From: Gp1-AA145 sp963757135
GTDB taxonomy: Bacteria > Acidobacteriota > Terriglobia > Terriglobales > Acidobacteriaceae
NCBI GenBank assembly: GCA_963757135.1
Contig: CAVWQE010000010.1
Span: forward strand, 248,001 to 312,000
DNA: 64,000 bases
Direction of reading: 5' to 3'
Under the pieces are notes generated by a model. It saw nothing but the letters and a program-made list of their open reading frames with translations. It did no database searches and had not been told where the DNA came from. Shown here piece by piece: positions 30,671 to 41,400 of this stretch; position 1 is the first letter of the stretch, and each line of letters starts with the position of its first letter. The position numbers were made by a program, and so were the translations under genes.

Positions 30671-33600
30671 CACTCTCCCTGGCCGTCGGCGTTCGCCGGT
30701 GCCATGGCGACCCTCCGCTTGGCGCCCTTGAGTTTCCGCAAGCTGGTTTCATGAAACGATTTCTGTTCGGCTTCGCGCAACCGCTGTTCTGCCTCGCTCA
30801 GCGCCTCATAAATTCGACCGAGCGGGACGTTTGATTCTAAGGACACAGTTCGCAGCAGCGTTTCGTACAGCGTTGCCATGCGGGCGATGGTTGAGGAGTC
30901 GAACAAGTCAGGGTTGTACACCCACCGCCCGACAACCTCGCCTTCATTGTCGCCGATGAAAACCGCCATATCGAACTTGGAGGGCACATCCAGCCAAAAG
31001 CGTTCCATTTTTATTCCCGGCATGCTCCCTGCGCTTCGGGGCGTGTTTTGCTGCACGAACAGCACCTGGACCAACGGACTATGCGTCAGATTGCGCTCTG
31101 GGCGGAGCTCTTCGACCAGTTTGTCGAAAGGCAAGTCCTGGTGCGCATATGCTCGCAGCGTAACTTCGCGCACCCGCTTTATCAGTTCTTCGAATGTTGG
31201 ATTGCCCGAAACGTCTGTACGTACGACGAGCAAATTTACAAAGAATCCTATCAGCGCCTCGGTCTGCACCGTCATGCGATTCGCCAGATCAGTTCCGAGC
31301 ACGAGATCAGTTTGACCGGTGTAGTGATAAACCAGTGCTTCGAACCCGGCGAGCAGGGTCATGAATAGAGTAGATCCCTGCTGGCGTCCGAGGAGCCTCA
31401 GACTTTCGACCAGGTTCTTTGGCAGTGTGCTCTCGTGCACCGCTCCGCGGAAAGTCTGTACCGCCGGGCGCGGACGATCAGTTGGAAGCGACAGCAGCGG
31501 CGGTGCGCCCACGAGTTCTGACTTCCAATACGCGAGCTGTTTTGCGAGCACCTCGCCCTGAAGCCAGTTCCTCTGCCAAACGGCGTAATCCGCATATTGG
31601 ATTTCGAGCGGCGGCAACTCAGCCGCTCTATTCTCGATTTCAGCCCGATAAAACGTCGATAGATCATTGAGCATTACGCCGGAAGACCAGCCGTCGCTAG
31701 CGATGTGATGCGTGTTCAAGAACAGAACATGATCTTCGTCAGCCAGCTTGATCACCATCCCGCGCAGAATTGCATCGGCGGCAAGATCAAAGCCTTTTTC
31801 GGATTCCGCCTGGACCAGTTGTGCAGCTTGCTGTTCGCGCTGACTCGGCGAGAGTGAAGAGAAATCGACTACCGGCAATGTGATCTCAAGCCGCGACGCA
31901 ATCTTCTGCACTGGATGATCGTTTACCACTCCGTAGGTAGTGCGCAGAATTTCATGGCGGGCGATGAGTTTGTTGAGGGATCGCTCCAGCGCGCCAACGT
32001 TCAGCGCTCCTGCCATGCGAATTGCGCGTGGAACGTTGTACAGGTGCTTGCCTGGGTCCATCTGGTCCAGGAACCAGAGCCGCTGCTGCGCGAATGAAAG
32101 TGGCAGATGCTGATCACGCGGCACGGGCAAGATCTCGGGGGCATCTGAAGCGCGGTCACTGCGCTGCAGGCCTTCAATAGTTCTTGCCAGACCTTCAACT
32201 GTAGGAGTTTCGAACAAGGCGCGGAGCGGCAACTCAACTCGGAAAGCGTCGCGCACACGCGAAACGACTTGCGTTGCGTTCAGCGAATGTCCGCCCAGTT
32301 CGAAGAAGTCGTCGCGAACCCCAACCCGCTCAAGTCGCAGGACGTCTGCCCAAATAGCAGCAACCATTTCTTCAGCCGGCGTGCGTGGCGCGAGGTAGCC
32401 TTGCTCCACGTCGCGTCGTGACTGGTCGGGTGCAGGCAGAGCCTTGCGGTCCACTTTGCCGTTTTCCGTCAGCGGCAGCTTGTCGAGCACAACGAATGCC
32501 GACGGAATCATGTATTCAGGCAGCTTGGCGCCTGCTACGCGCCTCAGTTGAGGAATAAGATTGCGGCTGATGGCCACCGCCATCGGATTATTCGCGTAGG
32601 CATCCACCGGGCGATACATTTTCGGCTCGCCGGGCGCCAGCGGAATAGTCCAGTCGTGCTTGTGTTTCTCACCAGGCGAACGCCGCCGAAATGCCACGTT
32701 AACGGTGCCGTCACCGCAACCCGTTGTCCAGGTCGCCTTCACGTCATAATCGAGCTCGTCGCCGAGTACCCAAAGGTCTTCAGGTTCAATGGCATTGCGA
32801 ACGTTCGCTTCCATACTTGCCTTCAACTCGCCCACTGTCGCCGGGCACTCTCGCTCATGAATCACGCGTAACGTCTCCACTGCGGCAGCAACTCTAGCGT
32901 TGGGAACCCGGGCGATAAGCAATGTCTCCGAACTGCCGTCTCTCAATCGTTGCCGGAGTGCAGGCAACGACAGCTGTTCTCTCTGCCAGTCGAGCCAGGC
33001 GCCATCCGGCTGCTGCAATGAACTCTCGCCGATGTGCAGAACCACGTCATAGCGGAACTCGCTCATTTCGTTCCGGTGGCGTCCTCGCTTTACTTGTATT
33101 TCCACACGACTGATCTTCGGGATGCGTTGTTTCAACGCTTGAAAAAAGCCGGGATCGATGACCAGTTCTTCGTCTTGAGAAACTCTCTTCTGCACGCGTT
33201 GCGCAAACTGCTCGCGCGGCAGGGAATCCGGCGACTGGTAGAGCACAACTGACGTGTGAAAGGCCTCGAGCAGCGGCAGGCTGCGATTGTCCCCAATAAA
33301 AATCTGTCCGCCTGGAGCGACCGACTCAACCGCGCCTTCGAGCACGTTCACCAGATAATCGATGCTGGGAAAATATTGCGCGACCGAGTTGATGATCACG
33401 GTATCGAAACTGTCGCGAGCGATGCCTTCGAAATTGTCGCCGGGCCGCTGCGAGAGCTTGACTTGGGAAAGCCCGCGCTGCTGCGAGATCCGCGCGAGCC
33501 GGCTGATGGCTTTGTGCGAAAAATCGGTTGCAACATAGCTTTCGCACTCCGGCGCAATGGGTAGCAAGAGCAGTCCAGTCCCGCATCCGATTTCGAGCAC

Positions 33601-36600
33601 GCGCCGGGGCGAAAGCGCGCGGATTCTTGCCAGCGTATGGTCCACCCATTCGCGCATGTGTTCGGCCGGAATGGGCTGACCGGTATAACTGCTGTTCCAG
33701 CCAGTAATGTTGAACGCAGGGTCATCTTCGCTGGCTTGCGTGTAGGTTTCGTCGAAAGTAGTTTCCCATTGCGAAACCTGCTGCGCTTCCGCGCCCGAGT
33801 CCTGTTCTTCCGCAATGCGCGCCTGCTTGTCGGCAACGATGTAGGCCACCAGTTGTTTGTTGCCTGGCTCGTCCTCTCGCGCGATCACCACGCTGTGCCG
33901 AACTGCGGGATGGCTGGCAAGAACTGATTCGATCTCTCCCAGCTCGATGCGGAATCCGCGAATCTTCACTTGATGATCAATCCGGCCGAGGTACTCGACA
34001 TCTCCGCTCGGGAGAAACCGAGCCAGATCGCCCGTCTTGTAGAGCCGAGCGCCAGGCTGCGCGCTGAAGGAATCCGGAATAAATCTCTCGTTCGTCAGCT
34101 CCGGCCGGTTCAGATATCCGCGCGCCACGCCTGCGCCGCCAACGTACATTTCTCCGGCCACACCAATGGGCACAGGTTGGCGATTCTGGTCGAGAATGTA
34201 AAGCTGCAGGTCCGGTATCGGCCGCCCGATGACGCTGCCGCCACTGGTATCGCTCAAGGACAACGGCCGGTAGGTCACGTGCACAGTGGTTTCGGTAATG
34301 CCGTACATATTGACGAGCAGCGGCTTCCGGTCGTCGTGGCGCTCGTACCAGGGCTTGAGACTCTGCATGTCGAGAGCCTCGCCGCCGAAGATCACGTAAC
34401 GCAGCGCGAGGTCGTGGATTCCGACTGACTCTTCCGCTTGGATGAGTTGCTTGAACGACGACGGAGTCTGGTTCAAAACCGTGACGCGTTCTTTATGCAG
34501 CAAGCGGTAGAACTCTTCCGGCGAGCGGCTCACCAGATACGGAACCACTACGATCTTTCCGCCGTAAAACAACGCGCCCCATATTTCCCAGACGGAAAAG
34601 TCGAAGGCGTAAGAGTGGAACATCGTCCACGCGTCGCGCTCGTCGAATTTGTACCAATCCCATGTGGCCTGAAACAGGCGGACGACGTTGAAGTGCGTGA
34701 CCAGGCATCCTTTGGGTTTGCCGGTCGAGCCGGATGTGTAAATTACATAGGCAAGATTTTCGGGCCCAGCCCCGCTCTCGAAATTCTCTGTACTCTCGGC
34801 TGCAATCATGCTCCAGTCATGGTCCAGGCAGATGATTTGCGACCCGTGTTCCGGCAATTTCTCCTTTAACTTTTCCTGCGTGAGCACCACCGGCGGTTTC
34901 GCATCTGCGAGCATGAACGCAAGCCGATCAGCAGGATAAGCGAGATCCAGCGGAAGATACGCTCCGCCAGCTTTCAGAATTCCCAGGATACCGACGATCA
35001 TTTCCAGCGAACGGTCTATGCAAATCGCGACCAGCGTTTCCGGACCGACGCCTCGTTTCCGCAAATAATGAGCTAACTGATTCGCGCGCGCGTTCAGTTC
35101 GCGGTAAGTGAGCGATTCACCTTCGAAAGCAACGGCAATATTATTCGGAGTGCGCGCAGCCTGCGCTTCTACCCATTGATGTATGCACTTTTCCGGCGCG
35201 GGTGTGACATCTGCATGATTGAATTCCACCAGCAGCTTCTGTCTTTCAGTTGTCGTGAGTATCGGCAGGGAAGCAATGTGCTGATCGGGATGAGCTGTCG
35301 CGGCTTCCAGCAGGGTTTTGAAATGGCCGAGCATTCGCAGGATCGTGCTGGAGTCAAACAAGTCGGTGTTGAATTCCATCATGCAGGCGAGCCCAGCCTG
35401 CGTTTCTGCAATGTGGAGTGCAAGGTCGAATTTGGCCGTCCCGTTGTAAACGTAAAGCCACTCCAGCTCCAGTCCGGGAAGCGCGAGCCCGTATTTCGGT
35501 GCGTTTTGCAGTACCAGCAGCACCTGGAACAGCGGATTGTGTCCCAGGCTTCGTTCCGGATCAAATTCTTCAACCAGCCGTTCAAAGGGAAGATCCTGGT
35601 GCGCATAGGCGCCCAGCGCGACTTCCCGCACTCGTGCGAGCAATTCGCGGTAGGTCAGATTGCCCGAAAGCTTTGTGCGCATGGTGAGCGCATTCACGAA
35701 AAAGCCGATCAGGTTCTCCGTCTCGGCATAGTTGCGGTTCGCGATCGGCGATCCAACGACGATGTCATCCTGCGCGGTGTAACGGAACAGAAGTGTCTGA
35801 AACGTCGCCAGCATCGCCATGTACAACGTTACGCCCTCGCGCTGGCAGAGCTCCCGAATCGCATCCGCCGACTCTTTGAGCAGCACGATTGTCTTCTTTT
35901 CTCCGCGGAAGCTTTGGACCGCCGGACGGGGACGGTCCGCCGGTAACTCGATCGCTCCCGGTGCGCCTTGAAGTTGTTTCCTCCAGTATTCGAGATGCTG
36001 GTTGAGTACGTCGCCGCTGATCCAATTCCGCTGCCACACCGCAAAGTCAATGTATTGCGCAGGCAATTCAGCAAGCGGCGAAGGCTTACCTTGGACGAAC
36101 GCCGTGTAAAGCTCGGTGAGTTCGCGGACGAAAATTCCCATCGACCAGCCGTCACTGGCGATGTGGTGGGTATTCAGCACCAGAATGTATTCATCCGATG
36201 CGAGGCTCAACAGGCTGGCGCGGATGACCGGGCCTTTCTCCAGATCAAAAGGTCGGCGCGCTTCCTGGTCGATGAATGCCTGCGCCGTGCCATCGCGTTC
36301 GCCATCTGCAATTGCAGTCAGGTCAACCCGCACGAGCGCGACCGGCTGTGCCGGCAGAATAGTCTGCGAGATCTGCCCCTGTATGACCCGATACGTAGTC
36401 CGCAGGATTTCATGTCGGCGCACAATCTCATGGAGACTCTTCTCCAGCGCAGCTACGTCGAGATTGCCCCGCATCCGCAGTCCCTGCGGAATGTTGTAGA
36501 ACGGATTGTCCGGTTCGAGCTGGTTCAGGAACCACAGCCGCTGTTGCGCAAATGAGAGCGGCAGGTCCTGTGTACGGGGCACTCGCATCATCGGCGGCGC

Positions 36601-38496
36601 CTGCGGCGTTTCGATCGAGGGTTTGTGCTGCTCGATCAGTCGGGCCAACCTGGCCACCGTCGGAGCCTCGAACAGCGCGCGCAACGGGATGTCTGCGTTA
36701 AACGCCTTGCGAATGCGCGAGATCACCTGGGTGGCAAGCAGGGAATGTCCGCCTAACGAGAAGAACTCGTCGTAAATGCCGACTTTCTCCACATGCAAAA
36801 CTTCTGCCCAGATTCCAGCGACCCGTTCCTCAGTTGCATTTCGAGGGGGGGCGTATTCTGCGGTCGTGCCGGTAAACTCGGGCGCGGGCAGTGCCTTGCG
36901 ATTGACTTTCCCGTTCGGGGTGAGAGGGAATGCCTCCAGAAAAACGAACGCCGAAGGCAGCATGAACTCGGGAACGCTCTGCTTCAGGTGCGCGCGCAAA
37001 GAATCTTCAGTCGGTTGCTCACCCGGTGCAGACACAACGTAGGCGACAAGTCTCGTAAGTCCCGGTTGATCTTCCCGCGCCATGACCAGGCATTGCCGAA
37101 CGCCTGCGTGCTTCCCGAGGACCGCCTCAATCTCACCAAGCTCAATGCGGAACCCGCGCAGCTTGACCTGGTGATCAAGGCGTCCGAGATATTCGAGTTC
37201 GCCAGTCGGAAGCCAGCGGCAAAGATCGCCGGTCCGATACATTCGCGAAGGAGGTTCGCTGAACGGGTTTGCCACGAACCTCTCGGCCGTCAGATCAGGT
37301 CGTCCAAAGTAGCCGCGTGCAAGGCCGGCGCCCGCAAGATAAAGTTCGCCGGGAGCCCCCACTGGCTGCGGGTTGCCGTGCGGATCGAGCACGTATGCCT
37401 GACTGTTCGGAAGCGGGCGGCCGATGGTTACCGGCTGATCCGCTCGCGTGAGAGTGTACGTCGAATATGTCGTGTCTTCGGTTGGGCCGTACAGGTTGTA
37501 AACCTTCTCAGCCGACGTCGAGGAGTAAATTTCGTTGACCAGAGTCTCCGCCAGTGCCTCGCCGGCAAGATTGATCGTTTTCACCGACTCCGGCACGGCC
37601 TGCATCCGGACGAGTTCGGCCATCGCAGATGGCACCGTGTTGATCAACGTAACTTCGTCGCGGGCTTCCGCCGAAGGCAGGAACAACGCGTTCTGCACAA
37701 TAATGATCTTTCCACCCACGCTTAACGGCGCGAACATTTCGAAGACGGAAAGGTCAAAGCAGACCGAAGTCGAAAATAGAACGCCTGCCAGCTCTGCGGG
37801 AGTAAAGACAGTCTTTGCCCATCGAACAAAAGTTGCCGCGCTGCGATGCTCGAGGGCGACGCCTTTCGGCCTTCCGGTCGAACCCGAGGTGAACAAGACA
37901 TAGGCGAGATTTTTCGGATCAACCGTTGAAGACGGTTTCGTACTCGACTCGCGGGATATCTTTTCCCAATCGCCATCCAGGCAGACCGCATTGCCTGCAA
38001 AATTCGGTAGCTCCTTCAGAAGCGCCGTTTGCGTCAATGCGATTGGAGCTTTGGCATCTTCGAGAATGTGCGCGATGCGCTCTTTGGGATATGCAGGATC
38101 AATGGGCACGTAGGCGCTGCCGGATTTCAAAATTCCCAGAATGCCGATCAGCAAATCAGGCGTACGCTCGCAAAAAATTCCAACAGGCACGTCCGGTCCG
38201 GCGCCGCGGTCTTGAAGATAGTGCGCCAGTTGGTTCGACTTTACGTCGAGTTCGCGATAGCTAAGGCGAGTGTTTCCGCAGATTAAAGCAGTGGCGTCGG
38301 GCGTCTGCTCAGCCTGTTGCGCAAAGAAGTCGTGCAGTCGCAGATCGGTGCGATAGTCGGCTGGCGGTGTCGTTGAACTCCACCAAAACCTGCTGCCGTT
38401 CCTCCGGCGTGAGCAATGCAACTTCAGAAAGCCGCTTTTCCGGATAAGCAACGACGCCCTCCAGAACCTGCTCAAAGTGCCCAATCGCCCGGCCAA
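30670..38496 (-). CDS. NRPS A(Ala-like)-T-C-A(Thr)+N-methyltransferase-T-C
   Basis: This is a frame of about 2608 residues. Order: adenylation 1 (45-545, pocket D-L-F-N-N-A-L-T-Y-K, an alanine-type code), carrier (GGHSLLATQ near 587), condensation (THHIASDGW near 780), and adenylation 2 (from ~1110, TSGSTGKPKG, pocket D-F-W-N-I-G-M-V-H-K, the published Thr code). Adenylation 2 is interrupted after its A8 region by a SAM-dependent methyltransferase (LEIGCGTGLLLL near 1635) as in N-methylating modules. A carrier follows (GGHSLNATQ near 2068), then a terminal condensation domain (THHIASDGW near 2260). The charged C-terminal helix-like tail may dock to an I-A-T partner. The first ~40 residues are out-of-frame read-through. 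The true gene runs on from 38,472-42,657 after two single-base shifts (near 38,362 and 38,498). Confidence 0.92.
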   Translation of the reverse strand: MAGRLGTLSRFWRASLLIRKSGFLKLHCSRRRNGSRFWWSSTTPPADYRTDLRLHDFFAQQAEQTPDATALICGNTRLSYRELDVKSNQLAHYLQDRGAGPDVPVGIFCERTPDLLIGILGILKSGSAYVPIDPAYPKERIAHILEDAKAPIALTQTALLKELPNFAGNAVCLDGDWEKISRESSTKPSSTVDPKNLAYVLFTSGSTGRPKGVALEHRSAATFVRWAKTVFTPAELAGVLFSTSVCFDLSVFEMFAPLSVGGKIIIVQNALFLPSAEARDEVTLINTVPSAMAELVRMQAVPESVKTINLAGEALAETLVNEIYSSTSAEKVYNLYGPTEDTTYSTYTLTRADQPVTIGRPLPNSQAYVLDPHGNPQPVGAPGELYLAGAGLARGYFGRPDLTAERFVANPFSEPPSRMYRTGDLCRWLPTGELEYLGRLDHQVKLRGFRIELGEIEAVLGKHAGVRQCLVMAREDQPGLTRLVAYVVSAPGEQPTEDSLRAHLKQSVPEFMLPSAFVFLEAFPLTPNGKVNRKALPAPEFTGTTAEYAPPRNATEERVAGIWAEVLHVEKVGIYDEFFSLGGHSLLATQVISRIRKAFNADIPLRALFEAPTVARLARLIEQHKPSIETPQAPPMMRVPRTQDLPLSFAQQRLWFLNQLEPDNPFYNIPQGLRMRGNLDVAALEKSLHEIVRRHEILRTTYRVIQGQISQTILPAQPVALVRVDLTAIADGERDGTAQAFIDQEARRPFDLEKGPVIRASLLSLASDEYILVLNTHHIASDGWSMGIFVRELTELYTAFVQGKPSPLAELPAQYIDFAVWQRNWISGDVLNQHLEYWRKQLQGAPGAIELPADRPRPAVQSFRGEKKTIVLLKESADAIRELCQREGVTLYMAMLATFQTLLFRYTAQDDIVVGSPIANRNYAETENLIGFFVNALTMRTKLSGNLTYRELLARVREVALGAYAHQDLPFERLVEEFDPERSLGHNPLFQVLLVLQNAPKYGLALPGLELEWLYVYNGTAKFDLALHIAETQAGLACMMEFNTDLFDSSTILRMLGHFKTLLEAATAHPDQHIASLPILTTTERQKLLVEFNHADVTPAPEKCIHQWVEAQAARTPNNIAVAFEGESLTYRELNARANQLAHYLRKRGVGPETLVAICIDRSLEMIVGILGILKAGGAYLPLDLAYPADRLAFMLADAKPPVVLTQEKLKEKLPEHGSQIICLDHDWSMIAAESTENFESGAGPENLAYVIYTSGSTGKPKGCLVTHFNVVRLFQATWDWYKFDERDAWTMFHSYAFDFSVWEIWGALFYGGKIVVVPYLVSRSPEEFYRLLHKERVTVLNQTPSSFKQLIQAEESVGIHDLALRYVIFGGEALDMQSLKPWYERHDDRKPLLVNMYGITETTVHVTYRPLSLSDTSGGSVIGRPIPDLQLYILDQNRQPVPIGVAGEMYVGGAGVARGYLNRPELTNERFIPDSFSAQPGARLYKTGDLARFLPSGDVEYLGRIDHQVKIRGFRIELGEIESVLASHPAVRHSVVIAREDEPGNKQLVAYIVADKQARIAEEQDSGAEAQQVSQWETTFDETYTQASEDDPAFNITGWNSSYTGQPIPAEHMREWVDHTLARIRALSPRRVLEIGCGTGLLLLPIAPECESYVATDFSHKAISRLARISQQRGLSQVKLSQRPGDNFEGIARDSFDTVIINSVAQYFPSIDYLVNVLEGAVESVAPGGQIFIGDNRSLPLLEAFHTSVVLYQSPDSLPREQFAQRVQKRVSQDEELVIDPGFFQALKQRIPKISRVEIQVKRGRHRNEMSEFRYDVVLHIGESSLQQPDGAWLDWQREQLSLPALRQRLRDGSSETLLIARVPNARVAAAVETLRVIHERECPATVGELKASMEANVRNAIEPEDLWVLGDELDYDVKATWTTGCGDGTVNVAFRRRSPGEKHKHDWTIPLAPGEPKMYRPVDAYANNPMAVAISRNLIPQLRRVAGAKLPEYMIPSAFVVLDKLPLTENGKVDRKALPAPDQSRRDVEQGYLAPRTPAEEMVAAIWADVLRLERVGVRDDFFELGGHSLNATQVVSRVRDAFRVELPLRALFETPTVEGLARTIEGLQRSDRASDAPEILPVPRDQHLPLSFAQQRLWFLDQMDPGKHLYNVPRAIRMAGALNVGALERSLNKLIARHEILRTTYGVVNDHPVQKIASRLEITLPVVDFSSLSPSQREQQAAQLVQAESEKGFDLAADAILRGMVIKLADEDHVLFLNTHHIASDGWSSGVMLNDLSTFYRAEIENRAAELPPLEIQYADYAVWQRNWLQGEVLAKQLAYWKSELVGAPPLLSLPTDRPRPAVQTFRGAVHESTLPKNLVESLRLLGRQQGSTLFMTLLAGFEALVYHYTGQTDLVLGTDLANRMTVQTEALIGFFVNLLVVRTDVSGNPTFEELIKRVREVTLRAYAHQDLPFDKLVEELRPERNLTHSPLVQVLFVQQNTPRSAGSMPGIKMERFWLDVPSKFDMAVFIGDNEGEVVGRWVYNPDLFDSSTIARMATLYETLLRTVSLESNVPLGRIYEALSEAEQRLREAEQKSFHETSLRKLKGAKRRVAMAPANADGQGE

Positions 38497-41400
38497 TGGT
38501 CGACATCTTCGAAAAGGTCGGTGTCGTACTCGATCCGCAGCAGCAAACCCTCCGGCATTTCAAACGCAAACCACGACATGTCGAAAAGCGAGGTTGCCGG
38601 ATGCACCGGTTCGCGTTGCACCTTGAGACCGGACGCCTCGAATGTGGCTCGCGGAATGTTCTGAAGACCGAACAACACCTGGAAAATCGGGTTGTAGCTC
38701 AAACTGCGTTCAGGCTGGAGCTCTTCAACCAGCTTTTCAAATGGGATTTCCTGGTGCGCGTATCCATCGAGCGCGACTTGTTTGACCCGTGCTAGTAATT
38801 CGCGGAAGGTGGGTTCGCCCGAAAGGTCGGTGCGCATCGCCAGCGTGTTGATGAAAAATCCGATAAGCGGCTCGACCTCGGAGTAATTGCGTCCTGCAAC
38901 TGTTGAGCCGACGACGACGTCCTCTTGCCCCGAATAACGCGAGAGCAGCATCTGGAATGAGGCGAGCAGAGTCATGAACAGGGTCACGCCTTCCGTCTGG
39001 CTCATTGATTTGAGGCGTTCCAGCAAATCCTTCGCGATCACGTGAGTGCGAATCGCGCCATGATGAGCTTGCACCGCCGGGCGGTGACGGTCGGTCGGCA
39101 ATTCAAGGACGGGCGGCGCTCCCGCTAGTTGTTTTTTCCAATACGCAATCTGCCCGTCGAGAATCTCGCCCTGCATCCACTGCCGCTGCCAGATGGCAAA
39201 ATCGGCATACTGAACCGCCAACTCCGGCAACGGCGACGGTTGGTTTCGTGAGAATGCCTCGTAAAGAGCCGCCATTTCCTTCGCCAGCAAACTGCCCGAC
39301 CAGCCGTCACCGACGATGTGGTGCAAGATGACGACGAGTACATGCTCTTCTTCGCCCAGCTTAAGCAGGCTCAACCGCAGCAGCGGTCCTGTCGAGAGAT
39401 CGAACGGCCGCAAAGCCTGTTCGCGTGCGAAACGCTTGATTTCGAGTTCACGATCGAGGTCAGCCAGTCCGCTGCGAACCGAAACCGGAATCTGTATCCG
39501 CAGACGAGGCGCGATCACCTGCACCGGCTGGCCATCTTCGCTGCGGAAAGTTGTACGCAGCGATTCGTGTCGTCGCACTATTTCGTTGATTGTCTGCTCG
39601 AGTGCGCCGAGGTCCAACGGACCCCACATCCGGTACATTGCCGAAATGTTGTAGAGCGAATTACCCGGCTCAAGTTGATCGATGAACCACAAGCGCTGCT
39701 GGGCATAAGAAAGCGGTATCCGTCCATCGCGTGCTGCCGGCCTGAGTGCCGGAATTGCACGTGTCTGACTGCTTCGTCGGGCATCCTCCGCGCGTTCGGC
39801 GAATTGAGCGATCGTCGGCGCGTCGAACATTGCGCGGAGCGGCATTTCAACATCCAGCGTTTCCCGTACCCGCGCGACCACCTGCACTGCAAGCAATGAA
39901 TGACCACCTAGCGCGAAAAAGTTGTCGTCGATCCCAGGTTGCTCCACCCGCAGTACTTGCGCCCAGATGCCGGCGAGCATTTCCTCTACCGCGTTGCGTG
40001 GGGGCGCAAACTCGGAACGCCCTCCCCCACTATGTCGCGCCCGCTCCGGTTCAACAGCGCGCGCGATCGCCTCAACCGTTGAAAGGCGCTCTGCAATGTC
40101 CGCGAACTGCTCGATCTGTGGATGCCGGAGCGGTGTCGATCCGACACCTGCCGGCCGGGAATCGAAAACCCAAAAGTGCTTCAGAAAACGTGGAATTTGT
40201 GTCGCGTCGGCAGGCAATTGTGCGACGGTGGCAGTTTCGCAATTCCTCCGCACTTCAGCGCACTCCGCCGGGTTCGCACTTACGAAAATAAATCCGCCCA
40301 GATCGATGCCAAATTCCTCGGACAGTTCTTGCAGCTTCATTGACGACGCGCGCTCATCGATGCGAACGTCCGCAAGGTCCTGCGGTCCCAATCGCATGCT
40401 CGCGTTAGACTCCAGGACGCTGTCGATGAAATGCTTCTGCCCTTTTCCAACCAGGCAGAGAATCTTTCCCGCTTTCTGCTGCGCGATCAGGAAATCCTGC
40501 AAGAGGACACGCGGTCCATCTACTTCCACCGCAGCCGGCCCGAGTTGAGCGTTTCCCGTCCAGAGCGTTTGGTCGCAATCGGCGACGATGACTTGATATG
40601 GCGCGCTCCGGAGCGCAAGCATTCTGCGGGCAAGCATGGTTCCGAGCGCAGTAAAGAACGTTGTGGTGTATGGAATCTTGCCCACGCGCCAGGCGTAGTC
40701 ATCGTGGTAACGGGCGACCGGATAATGTGCGAACAACTCAGGCGGAGTCAGGACCGCGACGTTCGGCATACCGGCCAATCGGGACGCGATCGAAGATTGC
40801 ACTCGATCGCAAGCCGGTGCCAACAGAGGTTCAGCCTGGACCGCCGCCGAAGGCGGGCAGACGCAGATGACATACGGGACAGCGGAGCGTTGCGCCGCCG
40901 CCTGCACCGACTTCACGAACTCGCCGGCTGAGGCTGCCAGTTTCTTCGCTATGTCAGAGTCATTGAATGCCCCTGCCGGGAGCAGGTCCTGGATCCGCAA
41001 AAAGATCACGTTGCAGCCATGCTTGTTGCCTGACAAAAGACTGGCCGGATCCAGCAGTTGTTGGAATATCTGGTTGAACGGTGCAAATTTGAATTTTGCG
41101 GGTACGCCCAGCCGCTTCATCCAGAAGCTCAAGGCTGGTTTCACCACTTCCGCCGTAAAGCTCGCTGCCACCGCAATGGTCTGTGTTGTTTGGTCTGATC
41201 GGGACTGCGCCTGTTTAATCAGAGCATCCGGAATCCGAATCTCGCCCAGCTTCCGGGCCGGCTCACCGACCATTTGCTCCAGCACGTCGCGAAACCCGGC
41301 CAACAACAGATCGGCCGTTGACAGCTCGAACAACTCCGCGTTCGCTTCGCATTCCAGAACAATCGAACCAGCACTTTCTGTCACCACAAAGCGAAGATCG

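Noticed and set aside
36793..37725. A 310-codon plus-strand frame opposite the Ala module
   Set aside because: Antisense shadow of the adenylation and carrier domains, with low-complexity Arg-rich sequence and no recognisable motif.
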